Origin: JAAYVZ01 sp035384965
Lineage (GTDB): Bacteria > Acidobacteriota > Thermoanaerobaculia > Thermoanaerobaculales > Thermoanaerobaculaceae
Direction: 5' to 3'
Length of the DNA: 64,000 bases
NCBI GenBank assembly: GCA_035384965.1
Contig: DAOOJE010000004.1
Coordinates: forward strand, 1-64,000
The position numbers and the translations under genes are program-made. The notes under the pieces are model-generated. The model worked only from the letters and a program-made list of their open reading frames with translations. It ran no database searches and was not told the DNA's origin. Position 1 is the first letter of the stretch. Each line of letters begins with the position of its first letter. Positions 40,480-49,241 of the stretch are shown one piece after another.

Positions 40480-41264
40480 CAGGCGCTGTCGTCTTCTTCG
40501 GACCCGGCCTGTTCGGCCTCGAGGTCGATTCGCAGCCTGACCGGCTCGCGGCGGGCGTACTCGACGACCGTGCCGGCATCGTCGAGCCAGTAGTGGGAGC
40601 CCAGGCGCAGCAAGGTGTTGCGGACCATCCAGAAAGAGGCGAGCCCGACCGCGAGCGCCACCGCCGCCTGCCAGAGCACGGTCCGGACCGCCGCATCGAG
40701 CTGCCCGAGCGAGCCGGCATCCACCCGACCCGGCACGTGCACCTGCGGCTCGCCGGGCAGGTACGTGACCGGGAAGCGCTGTCCCGCCGCCAGTTCGCCG
40801 CCGGCCAGCGTCACGTCGTGCCGCCGCTGGCGAATCGAGCCGAACCCCCGCTGCAGCATACCGGCCACCGTGGCGCCCTCCGCCTCGAAGGCGTACGCCC
40901 ACTCGTACGGCTCGCCGCGACGATCGGCGCGGACGCTGCCGACGACGGCCTCCGCCGCCTGGCCCCGCTGCGCGAGCAGCTCGACCAGCGGGCGCTCGGT
41001 GTGCACCGCCCACAGCACCACGCCGGTGCCCACCAGCCGCGCCGCCGCCCCGACAGCGAAGAAGGCAAGCAACGGCCAGACCAGGATTGGCCACGAGTGG
41101 TGCATGAACGGCCAGCGGGAGAGCGCCACCCGCCGGGCGGTGTCCACCACCACACCGTGCCCGGCCAGCATCGTACGCAGCGCCGTCTCGTCGGCGGCCT
41201 CGAACCGCCGCCGCTCGAAGCGCGCGCCTGCCGCGTCGGCGCCGCTGACCCGAAAGATCGGCAT
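40479..41264 (-). CDS. DUF3592-like membrane protein
   Basis: A 261-residue protein with two membrane segments (about 60-90, WPILVWPLLAFFAVGAAARLVG, and about 200-220, LWQAAVALAVGLASFWMV). Between them lies a beta-rich region with RFPVTYLPGEPQVHVPG, which resembles DUF3592 proteins (the VxYxPxxP signature). The C-terminus is acidic (EAEQAGSEEDDSA). Function is unknown. It lies between ppk2 and the phosphatidyltransferase gene and overlaps the latter by one base. Confidence 0.6.
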   Translation of the reverse strand: MPIFRVSGADAAGARFERRRFEAADETALRTMLAGHGVVVDTARRVALSRWPFMHHSWPILVWPLLAFFAVGAAARLVGTGVVLWAVHTERPLVELLAQRGQAAEAVVGSVRADRRGEPYEWAYAFEAEGATVAGMLQRGFGSIRQRRHDVTLAGGELAAGQRFPVTYLPGEPQVHVPGRVDAGSLGQLDAAVRTVLWQAAVALAVGLASFWMVRNTLLRLGSHYWLDDAGTVVEYARREPVRLRIDLEAEQAGSEEDDSA

Positions 41265-41270
41265 TGGCGC

Positions 41271-42176
41271 TTACTTCCCCTTGCTCTTGAGCTTCTTGCC
41301 GAAGTAGTTCGGGACGATGTGATCCTCGCGTCGGGGGGGCCGCACATAGTGCTCGTCGGGAGCCGGGCGAGGGGGCAGCTTGATAGGGCCCGGGATCACG
41401 TTCCTGTACGGGATCAGACCGAGCAGGTGACGGATGCCGTTCAGACGCGCCAGCCGCTTGTCGTCCGATTCGAGCTGGTACCAGGGCGCCTCCTCGATGT
41501 CCGTGAACTGCAGCATCATGTCCTTGGCCTTGGAGTATTCCACCCAGCGTTCGCGCGACTTGAGGTCCATCGGCGAAAGCTTCCAGCGCCGCGTCGGGTC
41601 CTTGGAGCGGCTCTGGAACCGCGCTTCCTGCTCGGCGTCGGACACCGACAGCCAGTACTTGATGAGGATGATCCCCGAGCGCACCAGCATGCGCTCGAAC
41701 TCGGGGCACGAGTGCAGGAACTCCCAGTACTCCCGGTCGGTGCAGAACCCCATGACCCGCTCGACGCCAGCTCGGTTGTACCAGGAGCGGTCGAAGATCA
41801 CGATCTCGCCCGCCGAGGGGAGGTGCCGCACGTAGCGCTGGAAGTACCACTGCGTGCGCTCAACGTCCGACGGCGTGCCGAGGGCGACGAGACGCAGACC
41901 GCGGGGGTTGAGAGATTCGGTGATGCGTTTGATGAGCCCACCCTTGCCGGCCGCGTCGCGCCCCTCGAAGACGATGACGACCCGCAGCCCCTGGTCCTTG
42001 ATCCAGTACTGCCACTTCACGAGCTCGAACTGCAGCTTGCGCAGCTCCTTCTCGAACTCCTTCTTGCCGATGCGCGACGGCAGCTCCTCGAACGGGAAGT
42101 CGCCCTTCGCTGGCACGCCGTTGTTCGTCGCGTCCGCCTTGCGCCCGCCCCTCGCCGGCTGGCTCTTGCTCTTCAT
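41271..42176 (-). CDS. ppk2: polyphosphate kinase 2 family protein
   Basis: A 301-residue P-loop kinase of the PPK2 family, transferring phosphate between polyphosphate and nucleotides. Walker A is FEGRDAAGKGG (70-80) and Walker B EIVIFDRSWYNRAGVERV (124-141). The lid region has SDAEQEARFQSRSKDPTRRWKLS. The basic N-terminus (KSKSQPARGGRKAD) is common. Direction (ADP or GDP phosphorylation) cannot be fixed from sequence. ATG 42176 is preferred over an upstream in-frame ATG because the basic leader begins there. Confidence 0.93.
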   Translation of the reverse strand: MKSKSQPARGGRKADATNNGVPAKGDFPFEELPSRIGKKEFEKELRKLQFELVKWQYWIKDQGLRVVIVFEGRDAAGKGGLIKRITESLNPRGLRLVALGTPSDVERTQWYFQRYVRHLPSAGEIVIFDRSWYNRAGVERVMGFCTDREYWEFLHSCPEFERMLVRSGIILIKYWLSVSDAEQEARFQSRSKDPTRRWKLSPMDLKSRERWVEYSKAKDMMLQFTDIEEAPWYQLESDDKRLARLNGIRHLLGLIPYRNVIPGPIKLPPRPAPDEHYVRPPRREDHIVPNYFGKKLKSKGK

Positions 42177-42267
42177 GCCTGCAACGATACCACCTCGCCG
42201 CCACACGGTGGCTGGTGATCCGGACCTCCGTCCCTGGAAAAAGGGAGCCGGTCACCGGCACGAGTTT

Positions 42268-45264
42268 CTACGGGGCGAGGACCAGCACGGGATCCTGGCT
42301 GGAGCCGTCCACCACCGAGAGGTACGCGAGCAACGGGCCATCGGGGAGCACCTCGAGGGAGCCCACCGGTTCGGGTGCCGGCGCGCCGGGGAAGAGGGTC
42401 GTGAGCCCGAGCTGCAGGAGGCTGCGGGGTGGGACGTGGAGGTTCGTGCGGGTGGCGAGCACCGTGCCGTCCGCGTCGCGCAGGCGCAGCGTCACGATCA
42501 CCCCGCGGCCGCCCGACAGCAGCCCGACGTTGCTGCGATACCCCCCGCTCTGGCGCACACCGGCGACGGTGCGAGGCGCCGCCGTCAACGCGTGCGGCCG
42601 CACCGGCGGTCCGCCGTGCCCGTACGTCCCGCCTCCCGGCCGGTTGGTGTACGTCCTGGAGGCCGCGACGACCGGCACCGAGCCGGTCACGAGCAGCGCC
42701 CCCTTGCCGTTGGTGACGCCGAACAGGGCCCCGGCCACGTCTTCCACCAGCAGGGTGGCGAGGGGCGGCAGCGACACGGGCTCGGCGCCCATGCCACCCC
42801 GGGAGTTGTCGAGCCCCTGCGGGAGGTACTCGAACTCGACGACCGCTGGAGCGGCACCGGGGTTGAACAGCGCCAGGTCGGTGCGCCAGACCGTGGCTTG
42901 CTGGCCGGGGTTGTGGGCCACGACGGGCACCAGCCACGCCTCGGCCGGCGGAGCGCCGAGCACGAACACCGAGTCGCGCGAGACCTGGTCGACGAGCGAG
43001 GCGTACGGCACGCCGGGAGCGGTGAGTTCGAACCCCACGGTCATCGCCACGCCCGGCTGTGCCCGGCCGGGGAAGAGCGAGTCGATCGACCACTGCTGCT
43101 GGTCGTGCGGCGAGATCCCGCGCGTGAGCGTCCCCACCTCTCCGGCACTGCCGCGAAAGAGCCGGAACGTCGCGAACACTCCCTGGCTGCCGGCGGTGAC
43201 GCCGACGTTGGTCCGGTACGCACTGTCCGCGTACAGCCCCGGCACGTAGACGGCACCTGCCGATTCGGGCAGGACTGGCGGGACGCCCTGCCCCAGGTTG
43301 CCGCCCGCCTCGACCGCGTAGGTCCTACCGAGGACCGACGGGACCGGCCCCGTGGGCGGCGGCACCAGCCGCACGCCGCCCCGCACGTCGCCAGCCGCGA
43401 ACAGCGTTGCCACGAGATCGGGCAGGAGGCGGCTCTCGCGCGGCTGCAGCGTGAGGTCGCGGGTGAGCGTCGAGCTCGAGCCGGACGGCTTGAACAGGAG
43501 CTGCAGCGCGAGCGGCTCGTCCGAGGGGTTGGCGAGCGCGACGTCGGAGCGCCACGCCGTACCGCCGACCCCCGCCAGGTGCGCCACCACCGGCACGACG
43601 CGCGGCGGCTCCGGGGTGCGCACGGTCACGGTGCGCGCTGCCCGCGCCGTGCCGCCGGCGCCGGCGACCACCAGCTCGACGCCGAACGCACCGGCTGCCG
43701 CGTAGGCGTGGGTCGGGTTGCGGAGGCTGGAGACGCCGCCGTCTCCGAACGTCCACGCCCAGCTCGAGGCGCCGGTGGAACCGTCGGTGAACTGCACCTC
43801 CTGTCCCACCAGCGGCGACTGCGGCGCGAACGTGAAGGCGGCCACCGGCGGCGGCACGCTCGGCGTTCGGGTCGGCGTGCTGGTGGGCGGCGGCGTGATC
43901 GTGGGGGTCGGCGTGATCGTGGGGGTCGGCGTCGGCGTCGGTGAGACGGCCGGCGTGGCAGTCGGCGTGGGGGTGCGCGTCCTCGTGGCGGTGGGGGTTG
44001 GCGCCGGGGTCGTCGGCGTGGGGGTGGGGGTTCGCGTCGGCGTCGGCGAGGGAGCTGCCCCGGGGTACGTGTACTGCGTGCACATGCGGTCCAGGTCGCT
44101 CATCGGGTGGCAGCACATCTCGTACATCAGCGACGAGGGGTCGGCGAAGTGCCCGAACCCCAGCCCGTGCCCCATCTCGTGGGCCAGCATGATCTGGTAG
44201 TTGGTCGAGGAGTAACAGCCCACGGTCAGGCCGTTGTTGACCACCACCGCCCAGTTGTCGATCGACCACCACGTCTGCCCGTCGAAGGTGTGCATGCCGG
44301 AGGCGTGCGGCCCACCGAAAGCGAGGATGCCGGAACACCCGGACAAGTCCGGGAGGTCGTTGCAGGGGTCGTTGAACACCACGATCCTGGTGTCGGCGGG
44401 GAAGTCGGTGCCGCCCGTGCAAGTCAGCGTGTACGCCTTCTTCCCGCCGTACGCGAGATCGAGGCTGGTGCCCGGCACGGAGCTCCAGTCTCCGACCGCC
44501 CCCTCCACCTCGGCAAAGCCACCCCCGGGGCGGGACAAATCGCCGGTCGCCTCGGCCCAGATCCTGATCGTGCCCGGAGGATTCGCCGTGTTGTAGGGCC
44601 AGCGCAGCGGCGGCGAGGTCATGTACACGCAGCCGGAAGGTATGGCCTCCACCCCGACCGGCACCTCCTGCGGGAGCGCCAGCACCCCCCGCGCGTTCCA
44701 GCGCGCCCGCCTGGCCGCCACGGCGCGCAGGTGGTCAAGCAGCGCCTCCTCGCGGCAGGGCACCGGGGGCTCGACCACGACCCCGTCGGGCCTGGCCATC
44801 GACTCGAGAGCGCGGTGCTCCGGCACCGGCACGAGCAGGCGCCGACCCTCGAGGCCTGGCGTGCGCACCAGCAAGCCGTAAGAAAGCAGGGCCGGAATCC
44901 AGGCCCCGCCGGGCCGCGCGCTGAGAAACAGCAGGTAGACGCTACCGGCCTCGAAACTCGGCGAGCCGGCCACGAACCATCCCGCCCCCCCCATCACCCC
45001 ACCAGGAACCTGCACGTCGAAGGCGCCATCCAGCGCCACCCGCGCCGCCACCACGTCGAGCGGCTCGAAGCGGGTGGAGGTGAACAGGAGCGGGCCCCGC
45101 CGCACCACCTGGCTCCCCCCGGCCCGTGCCAGCACCACCGCGTCGGCACGCAGCGCCAACTCGCCGAGATCCTTCGGCGGGACGAGGGTCGCCGCGCCCA
45201 GCGCCGAGGCGACGAGAAGCGCTCCGAGGCCTGCCGCCACGCTGCTCACCGCCTGCCGTCGCAT
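42268..45264 (-). CDS. secreted metzincin protease with Pro-Thr linker, PKD domain and tandem C-terminal modules
   Basis: A 998-residue exported protein. The signal peptide is at 1-25. The catalytic domain has the metzincin zinc site HEMGHGLGFGH (362-372) and the Met-turn SSLMYEM (Met380), so it should be an active matrixin-like endopeptidase. A low-complexity TPTPTRTP-type linker (about 404-495) leads to a PKD domain (VAAFTFAPQSPLVGQEVQFTDG, WTFGDGG). Two tandem PVVAH/WR(S/T)D modules like those of the 28.3-kb NHL protein close it. ATG 45264 starts at the signal peptide. A propeptide-like region (about 30-200) may keep the enzyme latent. Substrate unknown. Confidence 0.85.
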   Translation of the reverse strand: MRRQAVSSVAAGLGALLVASALGAATLVPPKDLGELALRADAVVLARAGGSQVVRRGPLLFTSTRFEPLDVVAARVALDGAFDVQVPGGVMGGAGWFVAGSPSFEAGSVYLLFLSARPGGAWIPALLSYGLLVRTPGLEGRRLLVPVPEHRALESMARPDGVVVEPPVPCREEALLDHLRAVAARRARWNARGVLALPQEVPVGVEAIPSGCVYMTSPPLRWPYNTANPPGTIRIWAEATGDLSRPGGGFAEVEGAVGDWSSVPGTSLDLAYGGKKAYTLTCTGGTDFPADTRIVVFNDPCNDLPDLSGCSGILAFGGPHASGMHTFDGQTWWSIDNWAVVVNNGLTVGCYSSTNYQIMLAHEMGHGLGFGHFADPSSLMYEMCCHPMSDLDRMCTQYTYPGAAPSPTPTRTPTPTPTTPAPTPTATRTRTPTPTATPAVSPTPTPTPTITPTPTITPPPTSTPTRTPSVPPPVAAFTFAPQSPLVGQEVQFTDGSTGASSWAWTFGDGGVSSLRNPTHAYAAAGAFGVELVVAGAGGTARAARTVTVRTPEPPRVVPVVAHLAGVGGTAWRSDVALANPSDEPLALQLLFKPSGSSSTLTRDLTLQPRESRLLPDLVATLFAAGDVRGGVRLVPPPTGPVPSVLGRTYAVEAGGNLGQGVPPVLPESAGAVYVPGLYADSAYRTNVGVTAGSQGVFATFRLFRGSAGEVGTLTRGISPHDQQQWSIDSLFPGRAQPGVAMTVGFELTAPGVPYASLVDQVSRDSVFVLGAPPAEAWLVPVVAHNPGQQATVWRTDLALFNPGAAPAVVEFEYLPQGLDNSRGGMGAEPVSLPPLATLLVEDVAGALFGVTNGKGALLVTGSVPVVAASRTYTNRPGGGTYGHGGPPVRPHALTAAPRTVAGVRQSGGYRSNVGLLSGGRGVIVTLRLRDADGTVLATRTNLHVPPRSLLQLGLTTLFPGAPAPEPVGSLEVLPDGPLLAYLSVVDGSSQDPVLVLAP
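42271..43603 (-). repeat. tandem C-terminal PVVAH/WRTDL modules of the metzincin
   Basis: Two module copies (about 42944-43603 and 42271-42943) begin VVPVVAHLAGVGGTAWRSD and LVPVVAHNPGQQATVWRTD. Each holds an internal YRTNVG or YRSNVG half-repeat and ends SLVD or SVVD. They parallel the two modules encoded at 28344-29705. Confidence 0.55.
43778..44055 (-). repeat. low-complexity Pro-Thr linker, DNA repeats of GTCGGCGT/GTGGGGGT type
   Basis: Short imperfect repeats such as GGCGTGATCGTGGGGGTC recur and encode a TPT-rich hinge. The array is coding on the minus strand and in frame. Such DNA is prone to slippage, so linker length may vary between strains. It is not a CRISPR array. The start is approximate, since part of the PKD domain lies at the low-coordinate end. 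Confidence 0.55.
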
Positions 45265-45433
45265 CGCCACCCCCGAACGGCAATGTAAGCCGTCGCGGCG
45301 ACGGAGAGAAGTACCCCCCGTCACCTCCTCCTCGGCTGCGCTGCTGCGGGTCGGAGACGGATCGGAAGCAGCGGGAAGAGACGCGTTCGGTCATACCGCC
45401 GGTGTGCGCCGGCTGCTGCCTCCGACCGGGCGG

Positions 45434-46681
45434 TCAGGCGGCTTCCCAGCGGCGGGCCAGCAGGCGGGCAGCGAGCATGAAGGCGGCGGCGAGCAGCGCG
45501 AGCACCAGCACTTGCGGCCACAGCTCGACGGTCGGGGCGTTGCGCCAGAAGACCTTGAGGTAGCCGTCGAGCGCCCAGCCGTTGAAGGTCAAAAGGCCCG
45601 CCTTCTGCATCGTTTCGGACATCAAGAAGCGCGGGAACATCGAGCCGCCCACCGCCGACATGATGAGGATGACGATGGTCGAAAGCCCGCCGAGCTGCTG
45701 GCGGGTGCGGCACAGCGTCGCCAGCACCAGGCCGAACCCCGAAGCCGCCGCGGCCGTCACCGCAGTCATGATCGCGAACCCCCCGAGGTGGCTCCGGAGG
45801 TCGAGCCCGAAGACGAGCGCGCCCCAGACGAACATGACCGTTACCTGGGCGAACCCGAGCAGCGTCAGGTACACCCACTTGGCCGCCAGCAGCCGGCCCA
45901 TGCCCAGGCGCGACGTGAGCAGCCGCTCCAGCGTGCCGGCTTCGGCTTCCTCGAGCAGCGCCCCGCCGGCCCCCGAGGCCGAAAAGAGCAGGAACATGAC
46001 CCCCACGCCGGCGGCGTAGAAGGCGATGATCCCGGTGCGCGGGGCGCGCTCGCGGATGACGTCCACGACCTTCGTGCGCACGAGCCCGCCGGCCATCGCC
46101 TCGGCCTCGCCACCACCTCCCGCCCCGTCCTGCGCCCGCGCCTCGAGGCGCTGCTGGGGTGTGAGCGCGCCGGCGTGGCGCTTGAACGCCTCCATGCTGC
46201 CGCGCACGAACAGGTCGGGCATCGCGGTCATGCCGACCTTTTGCAGCAGCCCCACGACCATCTGCGCGGCGATCGGGTTGGAGGGGTCGGCGAGGACCTC
46301 GACCTCGGGCGCGCCGGGGGCGAGCGCCGGGAAGGCGGCGCCGAAGCCGTTCGGCACCACCACCGCGGCGTCGAGCTGGCCGCCCCGCACCAGCGCGCGG
46401 GCACGCTCGCGGTCGAGCGGCTGCCGGGCGTCCCCCGTCTTCGCCTCGCGGCGCAGCTGGAGGCCCTTTTCCTTCTCGAGGGCGGCCAGAAGCCGCGCCG
46501 AGGCCGGCGAGGCGTCCTCGTCCACCACCCCGACGTCGACTCGCACCTCGGTCCCGCCCCGCCCCCCGAACACCAGCGCGAACACCGAAAAGAAAGCGAT
46601 CGGCAGCAAGAACGTGAGCGCCTGCACGACGCGGTCGCGCCGCAGGTGCAGCAGGCTCGCCTTCAGGATCGGGCCGATCAT
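45434..46681 (-). CDS. ABC-2-type export permease
   Basis: A 415-residue inner-membrane permease of the ABC-2 type (YhfA/LinK-like). One N-terminal helix (VVQALTFLLPIAFFSVFALVFGG) is followed by an extracytoplasmic domain of about 180 residues. Five to six C-terminal helices follow, including the reporter LLEEAEAGTLERLLTSRLGMGRLLAAKW. ATG 46681 overlaps the stop of the upstream ATPase gene (ATGA). Because that ATPase lacks its Walker A half, this permease may be orphaned or served by another ATPase. Confidence 0.88.
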   Translation of the reverse strand: MIGPILKASLLHLRRDRVVQALTFLLPIAFFSVFALVFGGRGGTEVRVDVGVVDEDASPASARLLAALEKEKGLQLRREAKTGDARQPLDRERARALVRGGQLDAAVVVPNGFGAAFPALAPGAPEVEVLADPSNPIAAQMVVGLLQKVGMTAMPDLFVRGSMEAFKRHAGALTPQQRLEARAQDGAGGGGEAEAMAGGLVRTKVVDVIRERAPRTGIIAFYAAGVGVMFLLFSASGAGGALLEEAEAGTLERLLTSRLGMGRLLAAKWVYLTLLGFAQVTVMFVWGALVFGLDLRSHLGGFAIMTAVTAAAASGFGLVLATLCRTRQQLGGLSTIVILIMSAVGGSMFPRFLMSETMQKAGLLTFNGWALDGYLKVFWRNAPTVELWPQVLVLALLAAAFMLAARLLARRWEAA

Positions 46682-47271
46682 TCGCGCAGCTCCCTTCCGG
46701 TCAGCGCCAGGAACACCGCGCCGAGCCCCGGGCGGTGCAGCGCCAAATCCTCCACCTCGAACCCTGCCGCGCGCACCCGGCCGAGCAGCGCCGCCAGCTC
46801 GTCCACCGCGTCACCCAGCAGGGCGCGTGCGGTGCGGGAGCCGGGCGCGAGCTCGAGACCGGGCAGGGGCGTCTCGGGCGCGCGGTCGAGTGTGAGCGTC
46901 ACCGTGCGCCGGCCGCCGAACAGCCGGCCCACCAGCTCGGTGAGCGTGCCTTCGCCGACCACCTGGCCGTGATCGATGACGACGACACGGTCGCACCGCG
47001 ACTCGGCCTCGTCGAGCTGGTGGGTGGTGAGCAGCAGCGACGCCCCATCGCGCCGCAGCTCCGCAAGCATCTCGTACATGCGCTCGCGGCTTTGCGGGTC
47101 GACGCCGACGGTCGGCTCGTCGAGCAGCACGACCTGCGGGCGGTGCAGCACCCCGGCCGCGATGTTGAGCCGCCGCTTCATGCCGCCCGAGAACGTCTTG
47201 ACGAGGTCGCGGGCACGGCCCTCGAGCCCGGTCCAGCCGAGAGCCCACCCACGCGCTCGTCGACCTGGGCC
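46678..47271 (-). pseudogene. 5'-truncated ABC transporter ATPase
   Basis: The visible ~198 codons encode only the second half of an ABC ATPase: the signature TFSGGMKRRLNIAAG, Walker B VVLLDEPTVGVDPQ, the switch TTHQLDEAESRCD and a normal C-terminal domain. Walker A and the Q-loop (roughly 90-100 residues) are missing. Homology begins about GLTGPGRRARGWALGWTGLEG, exactly where the 3' end of the next minus-strand gene (stop 47274-47276) intrudes, and no start codon with ribosome site is available. A deletion or rearrangement joined the two genes, or the assembly is chimeric here. The 3' end overlaps the permease start as in an intact operon. Confidence 0.7.
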
Positions 47272-47273
47272 GG

Positions 47274-49241
47274 TCAGGCCAGTGGCCAGCGCGTGTCGAG
47301 GACCTTCGTGAAGCGGTCGGAGGCCGGGTCGTAAAGCGCGAGGCCGCCCTCGGGGGTCCGAAAGAGCCGCGAGGCGGCGCTGCCCGGCTCCGCCGGCAGT
47401 TGATCCTGCAACCACCACCCCGCGTTCGAGATCGGGATGTGGCCGGCCGCGAGCTGGCGCACCGTCCCCGCCTCGAGATCTACCAGTACGGCGCGACCCC
47501 CGCGTCCGTTCCACGCCTGCACGTCGCCCACGGTGACGGCGAGTACACCGGGAGCGAGCTCACCGGAGAACCGTCCGAGCCTGCCGCCCTCCACCACGAC
47601 CGAGCGGACCAGCCGACCCTCGCGGTCGAACAGGTGAAGGCGGGCCGGCTCTCCGGCTGCCGAACCGTGCTCGCTGGCGACGATGCGCCCGTCGGCGAGG
47701 AACGTCACGCGCTGTTGTGTCTGGTCGGGCCGGCTGAGGAGGGTGGCCCGCGGCGCTCCCGTGCGGGCGTCGTGCAACACGAGTTCCCGTGCGTTTTTGC
47801 GGGGGTGGTACACCAGGCACAGCTCCGCCAGCGGGTCGGCGGGAACACCCCACGCGTCCTGATAGCGCGTACCCTCGAGCGTTCCCGTGCGATCGAGCCT
47901 TCCCGAGCGCACGTCGAGACTCCACAGCTCGGCGTCCACGGCGGTCACCGTGGAGGGCCCCGTCTGGGGCCATACGGTCAGCGCCATTTCGTCGTCGGTG
48001 ACGAAGCGGATCGAGATCTGCCCGCTGCGGCTGTCCAGGCGGCTCGCCCTGAGCAGGGCTCCGTCGGGCAGCGAGTGGACGGTGAGCGTTCTCTCTTCCC
48101 ACACCGCCAGCCGCTGGCCGCTCGGGGACAGCTGCACCCTGCGCACGCCCCGCCCGAGAATGAGCGGCGTGGCCGCCGGCCGCGGCTGCGGCTCCGACAG
48201 CTCGGCGAGGACGACCTGGCGCGGGTCATCCGGGTCGTCGCCGGTGGGCTGCAGCCACACCGCGCGCCGGCCGTCGGCCGAGTACATTGGCTCGAACCAC
48301 CACCAGTGGGGCGTCCGCTCGAGGCGCACCCAGCGCCCTGTCGCGGTGTCGAGGAGAAACGCGGGCCAGCAGTCGCCCCTGCCCGCGGAGTCACCCGACA
48401 CCGTGACCCAGGAACCTGCGCGCGCCGGCATGACCTCCCGAAGGCGGGCGAGCGACGAGGGGGTGGCCGCGAACACCCAGGCCGCGTACCCGACGGCCGC
48501 GAGAGTGAACGAGCCGAGCGTCCCCCAGAGCGTGGCCGAGAGCGCCCCGTGTCCTCGCCGCGGGTCGGTGCGCCCGACCGCCACCTGCACCCACCCGGCG
48601 ACGAGCAGCGCGACCGGCACGGCCGCCAGCGACGAGACCAGGAGCCGGGGCATGAGCATCCCCGGGCCGGCGAGCATGAACCGCCGGCCGACCGCCCAGA
48701 GGGTGGCGCCCACGGCCACCGCTGCGACCAGGTCGAGCACGATCCAGACCGAGCGGGATCGGCCGATCACCCCGAGACAGTGGGCGAGCGCCAGCACCAG
48801 GAGCACGAAGACGGCTGCCGCGCCAGTGAGGACCGCCACGTCCGATGGCAGGCCGGCGACCTCCTGCACCACGAGGTTGCCTCCCGCGAGCGCCGCGGGC
48901 AACGCCGCCAGCACGCCGACGAGCACGACGACGAGCCACGAGCCGGCGAGCTTCCCCCACCAGATCGCCCCCGCCGACAGCGGGCGGGCGAAGTAAAACC
49001 CGAAGCGCCGTGCGGCGAGGTCGCTGCCGATCATCGTGACGCCGAGCGCGAACGCGCCGCCCGTGACCAGCGCCGCCACCAGGACCGTGGCCAGCACGTT
49101 GCGGGCTTCGGCCGCGACGCCGGCGTCGACCCACGGCAGGAGCGGCGCCGCGAGGGGGATGAGACCGGCCGCGAGTGCGGCCGCGAGCCACATGCGCCGG
49201 TCGACGACCTCGCGTTGTGCCACTGCCAGGAACCCTCTCAT
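47274..49241 (-). CDS. ABC permease fused to a beta-propeller-like domain
   Basis: A 655-residue protein. The first ~290 residues are a six-helix ABC-2-type permease (MRGFLAVAQREVVDRRMW start, TMIGSDLAARRFGFYFARPLS, the last helix near AAVGYAAWVFAATPSS). Residues of about 300-655 form a presumably extracytoplasmic propeller-like domain with repeats such as PMYSADGRRAVWLQP, VQLSPSGQRLAVWEE and VTFLADGRIVASEH. ATG 49241 overlaps the ATPase stop (ATGA). This is the permease of the GntR-controlled exporter. Its 3' end abuts the truncated ATPase at 47271, so the last residues could be affected by the same rearrangement. Confidence 0.75.
   Translation of the reverse strand: MRGFLAVAQREVVDRRMWLAAALAAGLIPLAAPLLPWVDAGVAAEARNVLATVLVAALVTGGAFALGVTMIGSDLAARRFGFYFARPLSAGAIWWGKLAGSWLVVVLVGVLAALPAALAGGNLVVQEVAGLPSDVAVLTGAAAVFVLLVLALAHCLGVIGRSRSVWIVLDLVAAVAVGATLWAVGRRFMLAGPGMLMPRLLVSSLAAVPVALLVAGWVQVAVGRTDPRRGHGALSATLWGTLGSFTLAAVGYAAWVFAATPSSLARLREVMPARAGSWVTVSGDSAGRGDCWPAFLLDTATGRWVRLERTPHWWWFEPMYSADGRRAVWLQPTGDDPDDPRQVVLAELSEPQPRPAATPLILGRGVRRVQLSPSGQRLAVWEERTLTVHSLPDGALLRASRLDSRSGQISIRFVTDDEMALTVWPQTGPSTVTAVDAELWSLDVRSGRLDRTGTLEGTRYQDAWGVPADPLAELCLVYHPRKNARELVLHDARTGAPRATLLSRPDQTQQRVTFLADGRIVASEHGSAAGEPARLHLFDREGRLVRSVVVEGGRLGRFSGELAPGVLAVTVGDVQAWNGRGGRAVLVDLEAGTVRQLAAGHIPISNAGWWLQDQLPAEPGSAASRLFRTPEGGLALYDPASDRFTKVLDTRWPLA

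Noticed and set aside
43778..44055. Short direct repeats that could look like a CRISPR or minisatellite
   Set aside because: They are in-frame codons for a Pro-Thr linker in the metzincin, with no constant repeat plus variable spacer structure.
47246..47262. A frameshift in the truncated ATPase instead of a truncation
   Set aside because: A second frame reads QVDERV near the junction, but the main frame stays protein-like through GLTGPGRRARGWALGWTG. Missing Walker A is explained by truncation without needing a frameshift.
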